8,264 nt of DNA from Flavobacterium sp. (GCA_005792865.1 SXQR01000013.1:1-8264), one strand, 5' to 3'. Numbered from the stretch's first letter, positions 1 through 6,082 are shown. Notes: generated by a model from the sequence alone, not told the origin. Made by a program: numbers and translations.

Positions 1-519
1 AAATATTATTTGGCTTTACTGGAAAAGCAACCCGCATCATCGGCGCAGATGCTCAGTGAAATCCGCGACGGCATCGACAACGCTTTGGACAATACAAGGA
101 TGGTCTCCTACAAGCTGATGCCGCCACTTCTGGAGTCGGTGGGCCTTGCCGCGGCGCTCAGCGACAGTTTCGAGCGGCTTACGGCAAGGACCGGTTTGGC
201 TTTCAGCGTGGAAGGTGCGTGGGGTGCAAAACAATTGTCGCTCAATTACGAGCTTTTCCGCGTGGTTCAGGAATTTACGACCAACATGATCAAATACGGT
301 GGAATTTCCCAGTGCGTCGTGCGCCTGTCCGGTGACGGGAAGGAGGGCATAATTGACATCATGGACGATGGCGCGCCGTTCGATTTTGAAAAAATGGCCG
401 ATATATCGGCAGGAAGCGGGCTTCGTAACATCACGTCGAGGCTCCGGGCCATCGACGCGAAGTTGTCGCAATTGCCGGCCACCGAGGGAAATCACTTTAT
501 GATAAAATGGCACTCATGA
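1..519 (+). CDS. Sensor histidine kinase, NarL/LuxR-associated type (5' end outside window)
   Basis: This is the C-terminal catalytic part of a membrane or cytosolic sensor kinase that would phosphorylate the response regulator encoded next. The frame is open from base 1 (KYYLALLEK...), so the TTG at position 10 is not a credible start and the gene begins upstream. Visible landmarks in order are the LMPPLLESVGLAAAL segment (nt 115-159), which in HisKA_3 kinases follows the phosphoacceptor helix; an N-box ELFRVVQEFTTNMIKYG (nt 250-300) with its Mg-ATP Asn; a G1-like box DDGAPFDF (from nt 364); and a G2-like box GSGLRNITSRL (from nt 412). The phosphoacceptor His and any sensor domain must lie outside the window, so the signal cannot be deduced. 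The stop codon overlaps the regulator start, which supports a cognate pair. Kinase family is confident; partner is inferred from coupling. Confidence 0.9.
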   Translation, partial: KYYLALLEKQPASSAQMLSEIRDGIDNALDNTRMVSYKLMPPLLESVGLAAALSDSFERLTARTGLAFSVEGAWGAKQLSLNYELFRVVQEFTTNMIKYGGISQCVVRLSGDGKEGIIDIMDDGAPFDFEKMADISAGSGLRNITSRLRAIDAKLSQLPATEGNHFMIKWHS

Positions 520-1175
520 TTAAAGTAGGCATTGTTGATGACCACACCTTGTTCAGGAAGGGATTGATCATGATGGTAAATTCCTTTGAAGGCATTTCGG
601 TCGTACTGGAGGCTGCCGACGGGCGTCAATTTTTGGATTCGCTGCCGGACAATGACATCGACCTTGTCCTGCTAGACCTGCAGATGCCCAACATGGATGG
701 CTACAAGACCTGCGAAGTGCTTCGCGAAAGGCATCCGGACATCCGCATCCTGATCATTTCGCAGCAAACCACGCGCGAAAGCATCCACAAGGTCATGGAA
801 CTGGGGGCTCACGGCTACTTCACCAAGAATTCAGACCCGGTGCAACTTGAATCCGCGATCCGCAGCCTTAATGACAAGGGATTTTATTTTGGGATGGAAC
901 TGGGCACCGTTCTCAGGGAGGCCATTCTCTGGGATGCAAAAAATCCGTCCAGGCAGGCGCTTGCCTCTCACGCCCTTACCGAACGGGAGATCGAGATCAT
1001 CCGTCTCGCGGCCTGTGAACTCAGCAGCCAGGAAATCGCCGACCGCCTCTTCATCAACGCGCGGACGGTCGAGACCCACCGCAAGCATATCATGGAAAAA
1101 ACCGGCGCCAGGAACTTCATCGGCGCGGTGCTGTTTGCGGTCAAGCACAACCTCATCTCGGTGGAACTGTTGTAA
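516..1175 (+). CDS. Response regulator, NarL/FixJ/LuxR family
   Basis: This is a two-domain transcription factor of 219 aa, normal for the family. The receiver domain (residues 1-120) has the acidic pair D8-D9, phosphoacceptor D54 in LVLLDLQMP, switch residue S82 in LIISQQT, and conserved K104 in YFTKNSDP, so it should be phosphorylatable. A LuxR-type helix-turn-helix occupies about residues 153-212 (LTEREIEIIRLAA, SSQEIADRLFINARTVETHR). The ATG at 516 gives an ATGA overlap with the kinase stop and the usual MIKVGIVDDH beginning. An in-frame ATG at 507 would add three residues (MAL) and cannot be excluded; no Shine-Dalgarno sequence decides between them. Its targets are unknown. The TACGTA repeats just after its stop codon are an obvious candidate binding site, by inference only. 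Confidence 0.93.
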   Translation: MIKVGIVDDHTLFRKGLIMMVNSFEGISVVLEAADGRQFLDSLPDNDIDLVLLDLQMPNMDGYKTCEVLRERHPDIRILIISQQTTRESIHKVMELGAHGYFTKNSDPVQLESAIRSLNDKGFYFGMELGTVLREAILWDAKNPSRQALASHALTEREIEIIRLAACELSSQEIADRLFINARTVETHRKHIMEKTGARNFIGAVLFAVKHNLISVELL

Positions 1176-1209
1176 ATACGTAATTATACGTATCAAAATA
1201 CGTAATTAT
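1174..1209. repeat. 14-bp direct repeat with three TACGTA palindromes; candidate regulator operator
   Basis: The sequence AAATACGTAATTAT occurs twice exactly, at 1174-1187 and 1196-1209, a spacing of 22 bp or about two helical turns. The self-complementary hexamer TACGTA occurs at 1177-1182, 1187-1192 and 1199-1204. The array starts at the last base pairs of the response regulator gene and sits just upstream of a weak promoter-like element for the next genes. LuxR/FixJ-type regulators bind short dyads, often in tandem, and the rhizobial FixJ sites I remember contain a TACGTAG-like core. Assigning the neighbouring regulator to these boxes is inference. Another TACGTA lies inside the next gene at 1518-1523, so the hexamer alone is not unique. 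Confidence 0.55.
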
Positions 1210-1213
1210 GGGT

Positions 1214-1245
1214 ATTGCGCATGGCGGCGATTTTTTAGTGCTTTG
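1214..1245 (+). promoter_or_regulatory. Possible Bacteroidetes-type promoter for the small-gene pair
   Basis: ATTG at 1214-1217 is followed, 20 bp on, by GTGCTTTG at 1238-1245. This partly fits the Bacteroidetes primary sigma pattern TTTG / TAnnTTTG: the TTTG half of the -7 element is perfect and the TA half is not. A start of transcription near 1251 would leave a leader of about 20 bases before the ATG at 1272. The weak -7 element directly downstream of the TACGTA boxes would suit an activator-dependent promoter. The match is poor enough that it may be chance. Confidence 0.3.
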
Positions 1246-1271
1246 TCCTGTACAAACATTAAAAACAGCGT

Positions 1272-1592
1272 ATGCTGCTCATGAAGGATAGTATAAAAGA
1301 TCTCGGTACCTCGCTTTACGGTCGGAAGGATCTTCTGTATGACTACTCATGGCTGCATTACCATCCGACAGATCCCCGAATCTCCGGTGTCCCCAATGAT
1401 ACGGTCTTCAATCGTTCGCAGGGAATGGAAGTTTTGTATCTGATAAACGCCTTCGCGCAAAAGCGGGGTTTCAGGAGCAAATCATCCTGCTGCAAACTGG
1501 AAAAGATCCTTCATTTGTACGTACCGCCCACGGTGCGCAGGCAAGACGAGATCATCGCGTGGATCGAAGACAACTGGTTTAATTTCATGTAG
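1272..1592 (+). CDS. Small protein of unknown function (106 aa)
   Basis: I do not recognise this family. The product is 106 aa, with no signal peptide or membrane segment. It is rich in aromatic and charged residues (LLYDYSWLHYHPTD near the N terminus, WIEDNWFNFM at the C terminus) and has a Cys-Cys pair in KSSCCKLEKIL, preceded by a likely helix (GMEVLYLINAFAQKRGF). It looks like a small soluble globular protein. The ATG at 1272 has an A-run (AAAAACA, 1261-1267) just upstream, as is common for starts in this phylum; an in-frame ATG at 1281 (MKDSIKD) is an alternative. The next gene begins 2 bp after its stop codon, so the two are almost certainly one transcript. Reality as a gene is supported by this spacing, the clear flanking signals and the lack of a competing frame. 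Confidence 0.7.
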   Translation: MLLMKDSIKDLGTSLYGRKDLLYDYSWLHYHPTDPRISGVPNDTVFNRSQGMEVLYLINAFAQKRGFRSKSSCCKLEKILHLYVPPTVRRQDEIIAWIEDNWFNFM

Positions 1593-1594
1593 CC

Positions 1595-1891
1595 ATGGAA
1601 TACACCGAGGAAGAATATGTGGCCTTTCACATCATCAAGAACATTGTAGGGGAGAAGGTCAATCCGGGGCGCCTGACCCGAAGCGAGGCCAAATCATACC
1701 TCGCGGTATTGTTGGACAACAGTGCGCACAAGACCGTTTGCAGGGTTTACCTGCTTGGCCGTAAAAAATACATCGGCACCATCAGCAGCCGCAAGGTTGA
1801 GACAAAGATTGAAATTACAAGCGTGAGCGACATCCACCGGTTTTCGGCACAGCTCCGCGATATCGTAAGCCATTACGAGAACAGAGGTTAA
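1595..1891 (+). CDS. Small protein of unknown function (98 aa), resembling a C-terminal module of predicted restriction endonucleases
   Basis: The product is a 98-aa soluble protein with no signal peptide or membrane segment. Its N-terminal half is predicted helical (EEEYVAFHIIKNIVGEKV, then LTRSEAKSYLAVLLD). The second half looks like beta strands ending in a helix: TVCRVYLLGRKKYIGTIS, KVETKIEITSVSDIHRFS, AQLRDIVSHY. From memory, the pattern of VCR-x-YL, KKYIG, a beta strand and then S-x-x-DI-x-x-(F/Y)S resembles the C-terminal module of Bacteroidetes type I/IV restriction-endonuclease-like proteins (ICRFYFN...KKYIG...LDDIYKYAD). No nuclease catalytic motif is present, so any role would be nucleic-acid binding or regulatory at most. 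It starts 2 bp after the previous stop codon and is followed by an intrinsic terminator, giving a two-gene unit. Function is unassigned. Confidence 0.75.
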   Translation: MEYTEEEYVAFHIIKNIVGEKVNPGRLTRSEAKSYLAVLLDNSAHKTVCRVYLLGRKKYIGTISSRKVETKIEITSVSDIHRFSAQLRDIVSHYENRG

Positions 1892-1917
1892 GTTTTATGT
1901 TAATTTTGGTAGGGACT

Positions 1918-1949
1918 GACGCTGGCGAGAGCCGGCGTCTTTCTTTTTT
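1918..1949 (+). terminator. Intrinsic (Rho-independent) terminator
   Basis: The 9-bp stem GACGCTGGC (1918-1926) pairs with GCCGGCGTC (1931-1939) with one G-T wobble, around a GAGA (GNRA) tetraloop. It is followed by TTTCTTTTTT (1940-1949). It lies 26 bp after the stop of the 98-aa gene and so ends the small-gene transcript. It also separates that unit from hemN, which implies hemN has its own promoter. Confidence 0.88.
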
Positions 1950-1957
1950 GGCCAAAC

Positions 1958-1969
1958 TGACAATTATCA
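1958..1969. promoter_or_regulatory. Candidate FNR/CRP-family binding site upstream of hemN
   Basis: TGACAATTATCA is an imperfect dyad with 4-bp spacing. Extended by one base each side (CTGAC-AATT-ATCAT), it matches 7 of 10 defined positions of the FNR pattern TTGAT-N4-ATCAA. If transcription starts about 6 bases after the proposed -7 element (near 2006), its centre falls at about -42, the usual position for class II activation by this family. A low-oxygen regulator here would suit hemN, but the regulator itself is not in the window. Confidence 0.45.
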
Positions 1970-1970
1970 T

Positions 1971-2000
1971 TTTGGGCGTCACGCATTTGCGGGAATTTTG
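1971..2000 (+). promoter_or_regulatory. Probable Bacteroidetes-type promoter of hemN
   Basis: TTTG at 1971-1974 and GAATTTTG at 1993-2000 are separated by 18 bp. The -7 element matches TAnnTTTG at five of six defined bases (G for the first T). It follows the terminator and overlaps no gene once hemN starts at 2030. It also argues against the alternative GTG start at 2000, which would lie within the promoter. Confidence 0.5.
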
Positions 2001-2029
2001 TGGGACCGTATCACATTCGGTATCGCAAT

Positions 2030-3388
2030 ATGAATGCACCCCTTGAGATCATCCGGAAATACAATGTGCCGGGCCCCCGATATACCAGCTATCCCACGGT
2101 TCCATACTGGGATGAAGCGCGTTTTGACATTGAGGCGTGGACGCGAGCCCTGACGAGGTCTTTTGAAGAAAGCAACCAGGAGGGCATCAGCCTGTACATC
2201 CATTTGCCGTTTTGCGAAAGCATGTGCACGTTTTGCGCCTGCCACAAGCGCATCACCAGGAACCATGCGGTGGAAAGTACCTACATCAGGGCCGTTCTTG
2301 CCGAGTGGAAGATGTACTGCGCGATATTGGGCGAGAATCCGCGCATCAGGGAGTTGCACCTGGGCGGGGGCACGCCCACTTTCTTTTCGGCAAAGCACCT
2401 GGAGGACCTGATCAATGGAATTTTCTGTCATGGTAAGCGCACCGAAGACGCCGAATTCAGTTTTGAGGGCCATCCCAACAACACGACGCGCGAGCACCTC
2501 GAAACCCTGTATAACCTGGGATTCAGACGGGTGAGTTTCGGGGTGCAGGATTATTCGTCAAAAGTGCAGAAGGCCATCAACCGCATCCAGCCGCTTTGCA
2601 ATGTGGCGCGCGTCACGCTCTGGGCGCGGGAACTCGGCTATGATTCGATCAGCCACGATATCGTGTTCGGGCTTCCTTTCCAGGAAGTTTGGGACGTGGA
2701 AGATACCATAGAAAAGACAATTGCCATGCGGCCTGACAGGCTAGCGTTCTACAGCTATGCGCACGTTCCCTGGATCAAGGGCAACGGGCAGCGGGGATTT
2801 GGCGATGCCGATGTGCCACAGGGCGAGCTCAAGCGCCGGTTGTATGAAAGGGGCCGCGATATGCTGCTTCAAAATGGCTATCGGGAAGTGGGCATGGACC
2901 ATTTCGGCCTCAGGACCGACAGTCTTTACCAGGCCTTCCGCAATTCGGCGATGCACCGCAATTTCATGGGTTATAGCGCCTCGCACACGCAGTTGATGAT
3001 CGGCCTTGGCGTTTCGGCCATTGGCGACAGCTGGTATGCCTTCGGACAGAACGCGAAGAATCTCGAGGATTATTACCAACTCGTGGAATGGGGCCAGCTT
3101 CCCGTGTCAAAGGGACATCTGCTGACACCCGAAGATCTTGCAGTCCGCAAGCACATCCTTGACCTGATGTGCCGCTTCAGCACGGTTGTCCAGACCGGGG
3201 TACTGCCGCTTGATGTCATCCTCAAAAACCTGCAGGGCATGGCAGACGATGGATTGGTGGAAATTGACTCAAACAAGATCACGGTAACCGAAAAGGGCAA
3301 ACCGTTTGTCCGCAATATCTGCATGGCCTTTGACCTGAGGTTGATTGATGGAACGCCACAAGGACCATTGTTTTCCATGACGGTGTGA
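2030..3388 (+). CDS. hemN: Oxygen-independent coproporphyrinogen III dehydrogenase HemN
   Basis: This cytosolic radical-SAM enzyme oxidatively decarboxylates the two propionates of coproporphyrinogen III to protoporphyrinogen IX without oxygen, a step of haem synthesis. The product is 452 aa, close to the usual 450-460. The 4Fe-4S site is CxxxCxxCxC at C62, C66, C69 and C71, preceded by Y56 (YIHLPFC), as in E. coli HemN. The SAM-binding GGGTP lies at about 112-116. The FGVQD, DIVFGLPFQ, YAHVPWIKG, GMDHF and HRNFMGY motifs follow in the expected order, ending with the C-terminal HemN domain. These motifs and the length separate it from the shorter HemW-like proteins. The ATG at 2030 gives the typical MN-(A/K) start followed by IIRKYNVPGPRYTSYPT; a GTG at 2000 is rejected. 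It is followed after 14 bp by the transpeptidase gene, probably co-transcribed. Confidence 0.97.
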   Translation: MNAPLEIIRKYNVPGPRYTSYPTVPYWDEARFDIEAWTRALTRSFEESNQEGISLYIHLPFCESMCTFCACHKRITRNHAVESTYIRAVLAEWKMYCAILGENPRIRELHLGGGTPTFFSAKHLEDLINGIFCHGKRTEDAEFSFEGHPNNTTREHLETLYNLGFRRVSFGVQDYSSKVQKAINRIQPLCNVARVTLWARELGYDSISHDIVFGLPFQEVWDVEDTIEKTIAMRPDRLAFYSYAHVPWIKGNGQRGFGDADVPQGELKRRLYERGRDMLLQNGYREVGMDHFGLRTDSLYQAFRNSAMHRNFMGYSASHTQLMIGLGVSAIGDSWYAFGQNAKNLEDYYQLVEWGQLPVSKGHLLTPEDLAVRKHILDLMCRFSTVVQTGVLPLDVILKNLQGMADDGLVEIDSNKITVTEKGKPFVRNICMAFDLRLIDGTPQGPLFSMTV

Positions 3389-3402
3389 CGTACTTTTACG
3401 CA

Positions 3403-4935
3403 ATGAGAACCTATTTGTTCCTGTTGCTCTTTACCGTGGTCGCCACCTCCTGTAAAAAGGAGCGCGAGCCGGGCTTCACCGCGTCGATGGCGCCTGTGTG
3501 CCATATCGATTCGGTGGCGGTCGCGTGGTTCTTTGCAAAACATCCGCTGCTTGCGGACCATCGTACCGACGTGGTGCAATTCTACAGCGAGAAAAAATCC
3601 TGTGCATGGTTTCCGGGCGGTCGGCTATCTGAGCAGGCCCACGTCCTGTATTCGCGGTTGCTCGAGCTGGACCAGGAGGGGCTGCCCGACGAGATACCCT
3701 ACCACGCCGAACTCGAGTCGGTCATGTCGCGGTCCACTCCCGAACCCAATGCCGAGATATTGTTGAGCGCGCTTTACTTTTACTATACCTGCCTCATTTA
3801 CGGCGGGCTCGACCACGATCGCGCCATGGCCACGGGATGGTTCATTCCGCGCGAGCGTTCGGCCTATCCGCAACATGTGGATTCGGTACTGCAGATCACG
3901 GGAAGGCGGGTATTTTTCAACCAGTACTACAACCTGCAGGCGGCGTTAAAGAGGTTCAGGAAGATCGAAAAAGAGGGAGGCTGGCCGCAAATCACCATGC
4001 CCGAAGGCCTCGCGTCTCTCGATGTGGGCGATTCTTCCGCTGTCGTGTCGGCCGTGCGCGACAGGCTTGCGCTGGAGGGATTTGAGGCCAAAGGCGGGGG
4101 CAGCTATTTTGACAAGCCGCTTGCCGATGCGATCGCGAAGTATTTTGAGCAGAACGTTCGGTCGCCCGGGCGCTCGATTTCTCCCAGGTTGCTCCGGATG
4201 CTCAATGTCCCGGTATCAGAACGGATCCGGACCATCTCGCTCAACATGGAACGCTGCCGCTGGATCGATCCCAGGCGCGCCAACGGCCCCGAGTACATTG
4301 CGGTGAACATTCCCTCGTACCGGTTGCTTTATTTCCGGGGCGGAAAGCCCGTCCTCACCTCGCGCGTGGTTGTCGGCAAGGAACTAAACCAGACCGTGGT
4401 CTTTGGCGGTGAGATCAGTTATATCGCCTTCTGTCCCTATTGGTATGTGCCGCAAACGATCCTGCAAAAGGAGATTTTGCCGGCAATAAAAAAGGATCCG
4501 CAGTACCTGCAAAAGCACAACATGGAGTGGAGTGGTAAGACGGTCCGGCAGAAACCCGGGCCAAACAATTCGCTGGGATTGGTGAAATTCATGTTCCCCA
4601 ATTCAAACAACATCTATTTGCACGACACGCCCGCGAAAAGTCTTTTTGCCAGGGAGGAACGCGCTTTTAGCCACGGGTGCGTCAGGGTGGAGAAGGCCCG
4701 CGAACTGGCTGTGGAAATAACCGGGCATGATGGTAACTGGACGCCTGAAATGGTTGATGAGGCCATGAACCGCGGCACCGAAAACAAGTATGTCCTCAGG
4801 AAAAAGTTACCGGTTTACATCGCGTATTTTACCGCGTGGGCCGATGAGCAGGGCAACGTTGCCTTCTTTGACGATATCTACAAGCGCGATCCCGCCTTGG
4901 CGGCCATGCTGTTCAAGCCGGGATCGGGGCACTAA
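3403..4935 (+). CDS. Lipoprotein L,D-transpeptidase, YcbB/LdtD type
   Basis: This is a probable periplasmic enzyme that forms 3-3 crosslinks in peptidoglycan or attaches its stem peptides. The 510-aa product starts with a lipoprotein signal (MRTYLFLLLFTVVATSC, lipid-modified C17). A YcbB-like N-terminal scaffold follows (about 30-190, including AWFPGGRLSEQAHVLYSRL and LDQEGLP). Then come a short peptidoglycan-binding-like segment (about 204-255), the SLNMERCRWI linker typical of YcbB relatives (about 278-288), and the YkuD catalytic domain (about 297-445). The catalytic signature is complete: H407-D-T409, then S423-H424-G425-C426-V-R428, with C426 the nucleophile. The ATG at 3403 was chosen over a GTG at 3385 because it gives a clean signal peptide. 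The gene follows hemN by 14 bp and its TAA overlaps the stop of the oppositely oriented SafE-like gene. Substrate preference cannot be read from the sequence. Confidence 0.93.
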   Translation: MRTYLFLLLFTVVATSCKKEREPGFTASMAPVCHIDSVAVAWFFAKHPLLADHRTDVVQFYSEKKSCAWFPGGRLSEQAHVLYSRLLELDQEGLPDEIPYHAELESVMSRSTPEPNAEILLSALYFYYTCLIYGGLDHDRAMATGWFIPRERSAYPQHVDSVLQITGRRVFFNQYYNLQAALKRFRKIEKEGGWPQITMPEGLASLDVGDSSAVVSAVRDRLALEGFEAKGGGSYFDKPLADAIAKYFEQNVRSPGRSISPRLLRMLNVPVSERIRTISLNMERCRWIDPRRANGPEYIAVNIPSYRLLYFRGGKPVLTSRVVVGKELNQTVVFGGEISYIAFCPYWYVPQTILQKEILPAIKKDPQYLQKHNMEWSGKTVRQKPGPNNSLGLVKFMFPNSNNIYLHDTPAKSLFAREERAFSHGCVRVEKARELAVEITGHDGNWTPEMVDEAMNRGTENKYVLRKKLPVYIAYFTAWADEQGNVAFFDDIYKRDPALAAMLFKPGSGH

Positions 4936-5633
4936 TGGCAATCGGGTGCCTGGCCCAGGAAAAGCGACACCGCGGACGGCGAAACATAGGGAATGCTCAA
5001 TCCCATGCCGCGCACTATGAACAGCAGCCCCAGGCAACCCACGGCAATCGGGACAAATCTCCTGATGCGGTTGCGGATTGAAGGCGAGACCGTGTGGCCG
5101 AGATACGGCACGGCGCTCATCAGCAACATGGTACCTAACCCAAAGAAAAACATGAACGCGGTGCCCCGCAAGACGTTTTGCATTGCGACGGCGCCAAGCA
5201 ATGCGGCATAGACCATTCCGCAAGGGAGGAGGCCGTTGAGGATGCCGATGGCCAGCATCGCTTGGGGGCTTGTACGGCCAAATTGGCGGGCCATCGCACC
5301 CCTGATCTTTCCCAGTACCGACCCAACCGGGCCCGAAAAATTGTAACGCGCAAAGGTCTTCTCCGATATCAGCACCATCCCGATCATGGCGGCACCGGCA
5401 AGGATGGAAAGCTTCTGTTGCAACCCGGCCAGGTATAGCCCCCTGCCCAAAATTCCAAACATCAAACCCAGCAAACTGTAAGACAGCAGCCGGCCCATTT
5501 GGTAAGACATCAGTTGGGTCACCTTTTTAACCGGGTTTTGGCGGTCCAGCGGAAGCATCAGCGCGATGGGCCCGCACATCCCGATGCAGTGCAGGCTGCT
5601 TACCAGGCCCAGGAGGAATGCAGCCGAAATCAT
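4932..5633 (-). CDS. TauE/SafE (UreH-like) family membrane protein of the cbb3 oxidase cluster
   Basis: This is a polytopic inner-membrane protein of 233 aa with about six hydrophobic segments. The N-terminal part carries SSLHCIGMCGPIAL and the second half carries GILNGLLPCGMVYAAL. The HCxGMCGP and NGLLPCG motifs are typical of the cytochrome-biogenesis-like branch often labelled 'sulfite exporter TauE/SafE' that sits at the end of cco operons; the Cys pair suggests metal, probably copper, handling rather than sulfite export. The start at 5633 gives a 4-bp ATGA overlap with the ccoH stop and a protein starting MISAAFLLGL. An upstream in-frame start at 5702 would add 23 residues lying inside ccoH and is rejected. 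It is the last gene of the unit and ends tail-to-tail with the transpeptidase gene. Family is confident; the copper role is inference. Confidence 0.9.
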   Translation of the reverse strand: MISAAFLLGLVSSLHCIGMCGPIALMLPLDRQNPVKKVTQLMSYQMGRLLSYSLLGLMFGILGRGLYLAGLQQKLSILAGAAMIGMVLISEKTFARYNFSGPVGSVLGKIRGAMARQFGRTSPQAMLAIGILNGLLPCGMVYAALLGAVAMQNVLRGTAFMFFFGLGTMLLMSAVPYLGHTVSPSIRNRIRRFVPIAVGCLGLLFIVRGMGLSIPYVSPSAVSLFLGQAPDCH

Positions 5634-6082
5634 GGCAGGTAAGCTGTTTTTTTCTGTTTGTACCTTGTACCGGCCAGTTCCCAATAAAGTGTGATATCCC
5701 AACGGCCTCCGGCAAGTTCCGAGGCCGGAACCAGCATGGTCGTGCCCGAGAGCGAAAGCGTTTTTTCAAAATCCAGCTTTTTGCCCGATGGCCTGTACAG
5801 GGAAACTTTGCCGCGTATGCCGCGCGTATCGATGTTGGGCGGAAAACTGATGCGGATTCCCTCGGCTCCGGTCGTGATTTCGGGCCCGCGCTCCAGGTCG
5901 GCGGCGTTCTGGACCATCGCCATTTCCTCGCTGTAGCGCGTGTCGTGCTTGTAGTATTCGTCGATGACGAGTTCGTTGTCGTATTTGGAATTGGTCTGCA
6001 CCTTGATCACGAAATACAGGATAAAGGCCATGAACAGCGCGAAAGCCGTGACGATGCCTGTTCCCCAGTTGATTTTTTTCAT
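5630..6082 (-). CDS. ccoH: CcoH (FixH family), cbb3 oxidase assembly protein
   Basis: This is a small bitopic inner-membrane protein of 150 aa, within the usual FixH range, needed for assembly or stability of cbb3-type oxidase in organisms where it has been studied. One N-terminal membrane helix (about residues 8-27, IVTAFALFMAFILYFVI) is followed by the family motif DEYYKHDTRYSEEM (about 41-54) and a beta-rich extracytoplasmic domain with LYRPSG near residues 95-100 and GGRWDITLYWE near the C terminus. It starts 6 bp after the ccoG stop and overlaps the next gene by 4 bp, so it is in the middle of one transcript. The assignment rests on the combination of motif, size and position; sequence conservation in this family is otherwise low. 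Confidence 0.92.
   Translation of the reverse strand: MKKINWGTGIVTAFALFMAFILYFVIKVQTNSKYDNELVIDEYYKHDTRYSEEMAMVQNAADLERGPEITTGAEGIRISFPPNIDTRGIRGKVSLYRPSGKKLDFEKTLSLSGTTMLVPASELAGGRWDITLYWELAGTRYKQKKTAYLP

Noticed and set aside
37..513. A 158-residue minus-strand open frame opposite the histidine kinase
   Set aside because: The plus strand has clear N, G1 and G2 boxes here; the reverse frame has no recognisable features.
847..1284. A 145-residue plus-strand frame overlapping the response regulator and spacer
   Set aside because: It is an R/S/P-rich +1 shadow of the regulator's helix-turn-helix region and would run across the TACGTA array.
1518..1523. A fourth TACGTA, inside the 106-aa gene
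   Set aside because: It is an isolated 6-bp palindrome in coding sequence without the flanking AAA/ATTAT context, so it is probably chance.
1272..1891. Toxin-antitoxin pair
   Set aside because: Size and spacing would fit, but neither protein shows a recognisable toxin fold or an antitoxin DNA-binding motif, so the call would be a guess.
2000..2029. GTG at 2000 as the start of hemN
   Set aside because: It would add residues not found in HemN proteins and lies at the end of the proposed -7 element; the ATG at 2030 gives the normal N terminus.
3385..3402. GTG at 3385 as the start of the transpeptidase
   Set aside because: It overlaps the hemN stop and places extra residues before a clean lipoprotein signal that begins at the ATG at 3403.
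5634..5702. ATG at 5702 as the start of the SafE-like gene
   Set aside because: The extra 23 residues lie within ccoH and are not hydrophobic; the ATGA overlap at 5630-5633 gives the usual start just before the first membrane segment.
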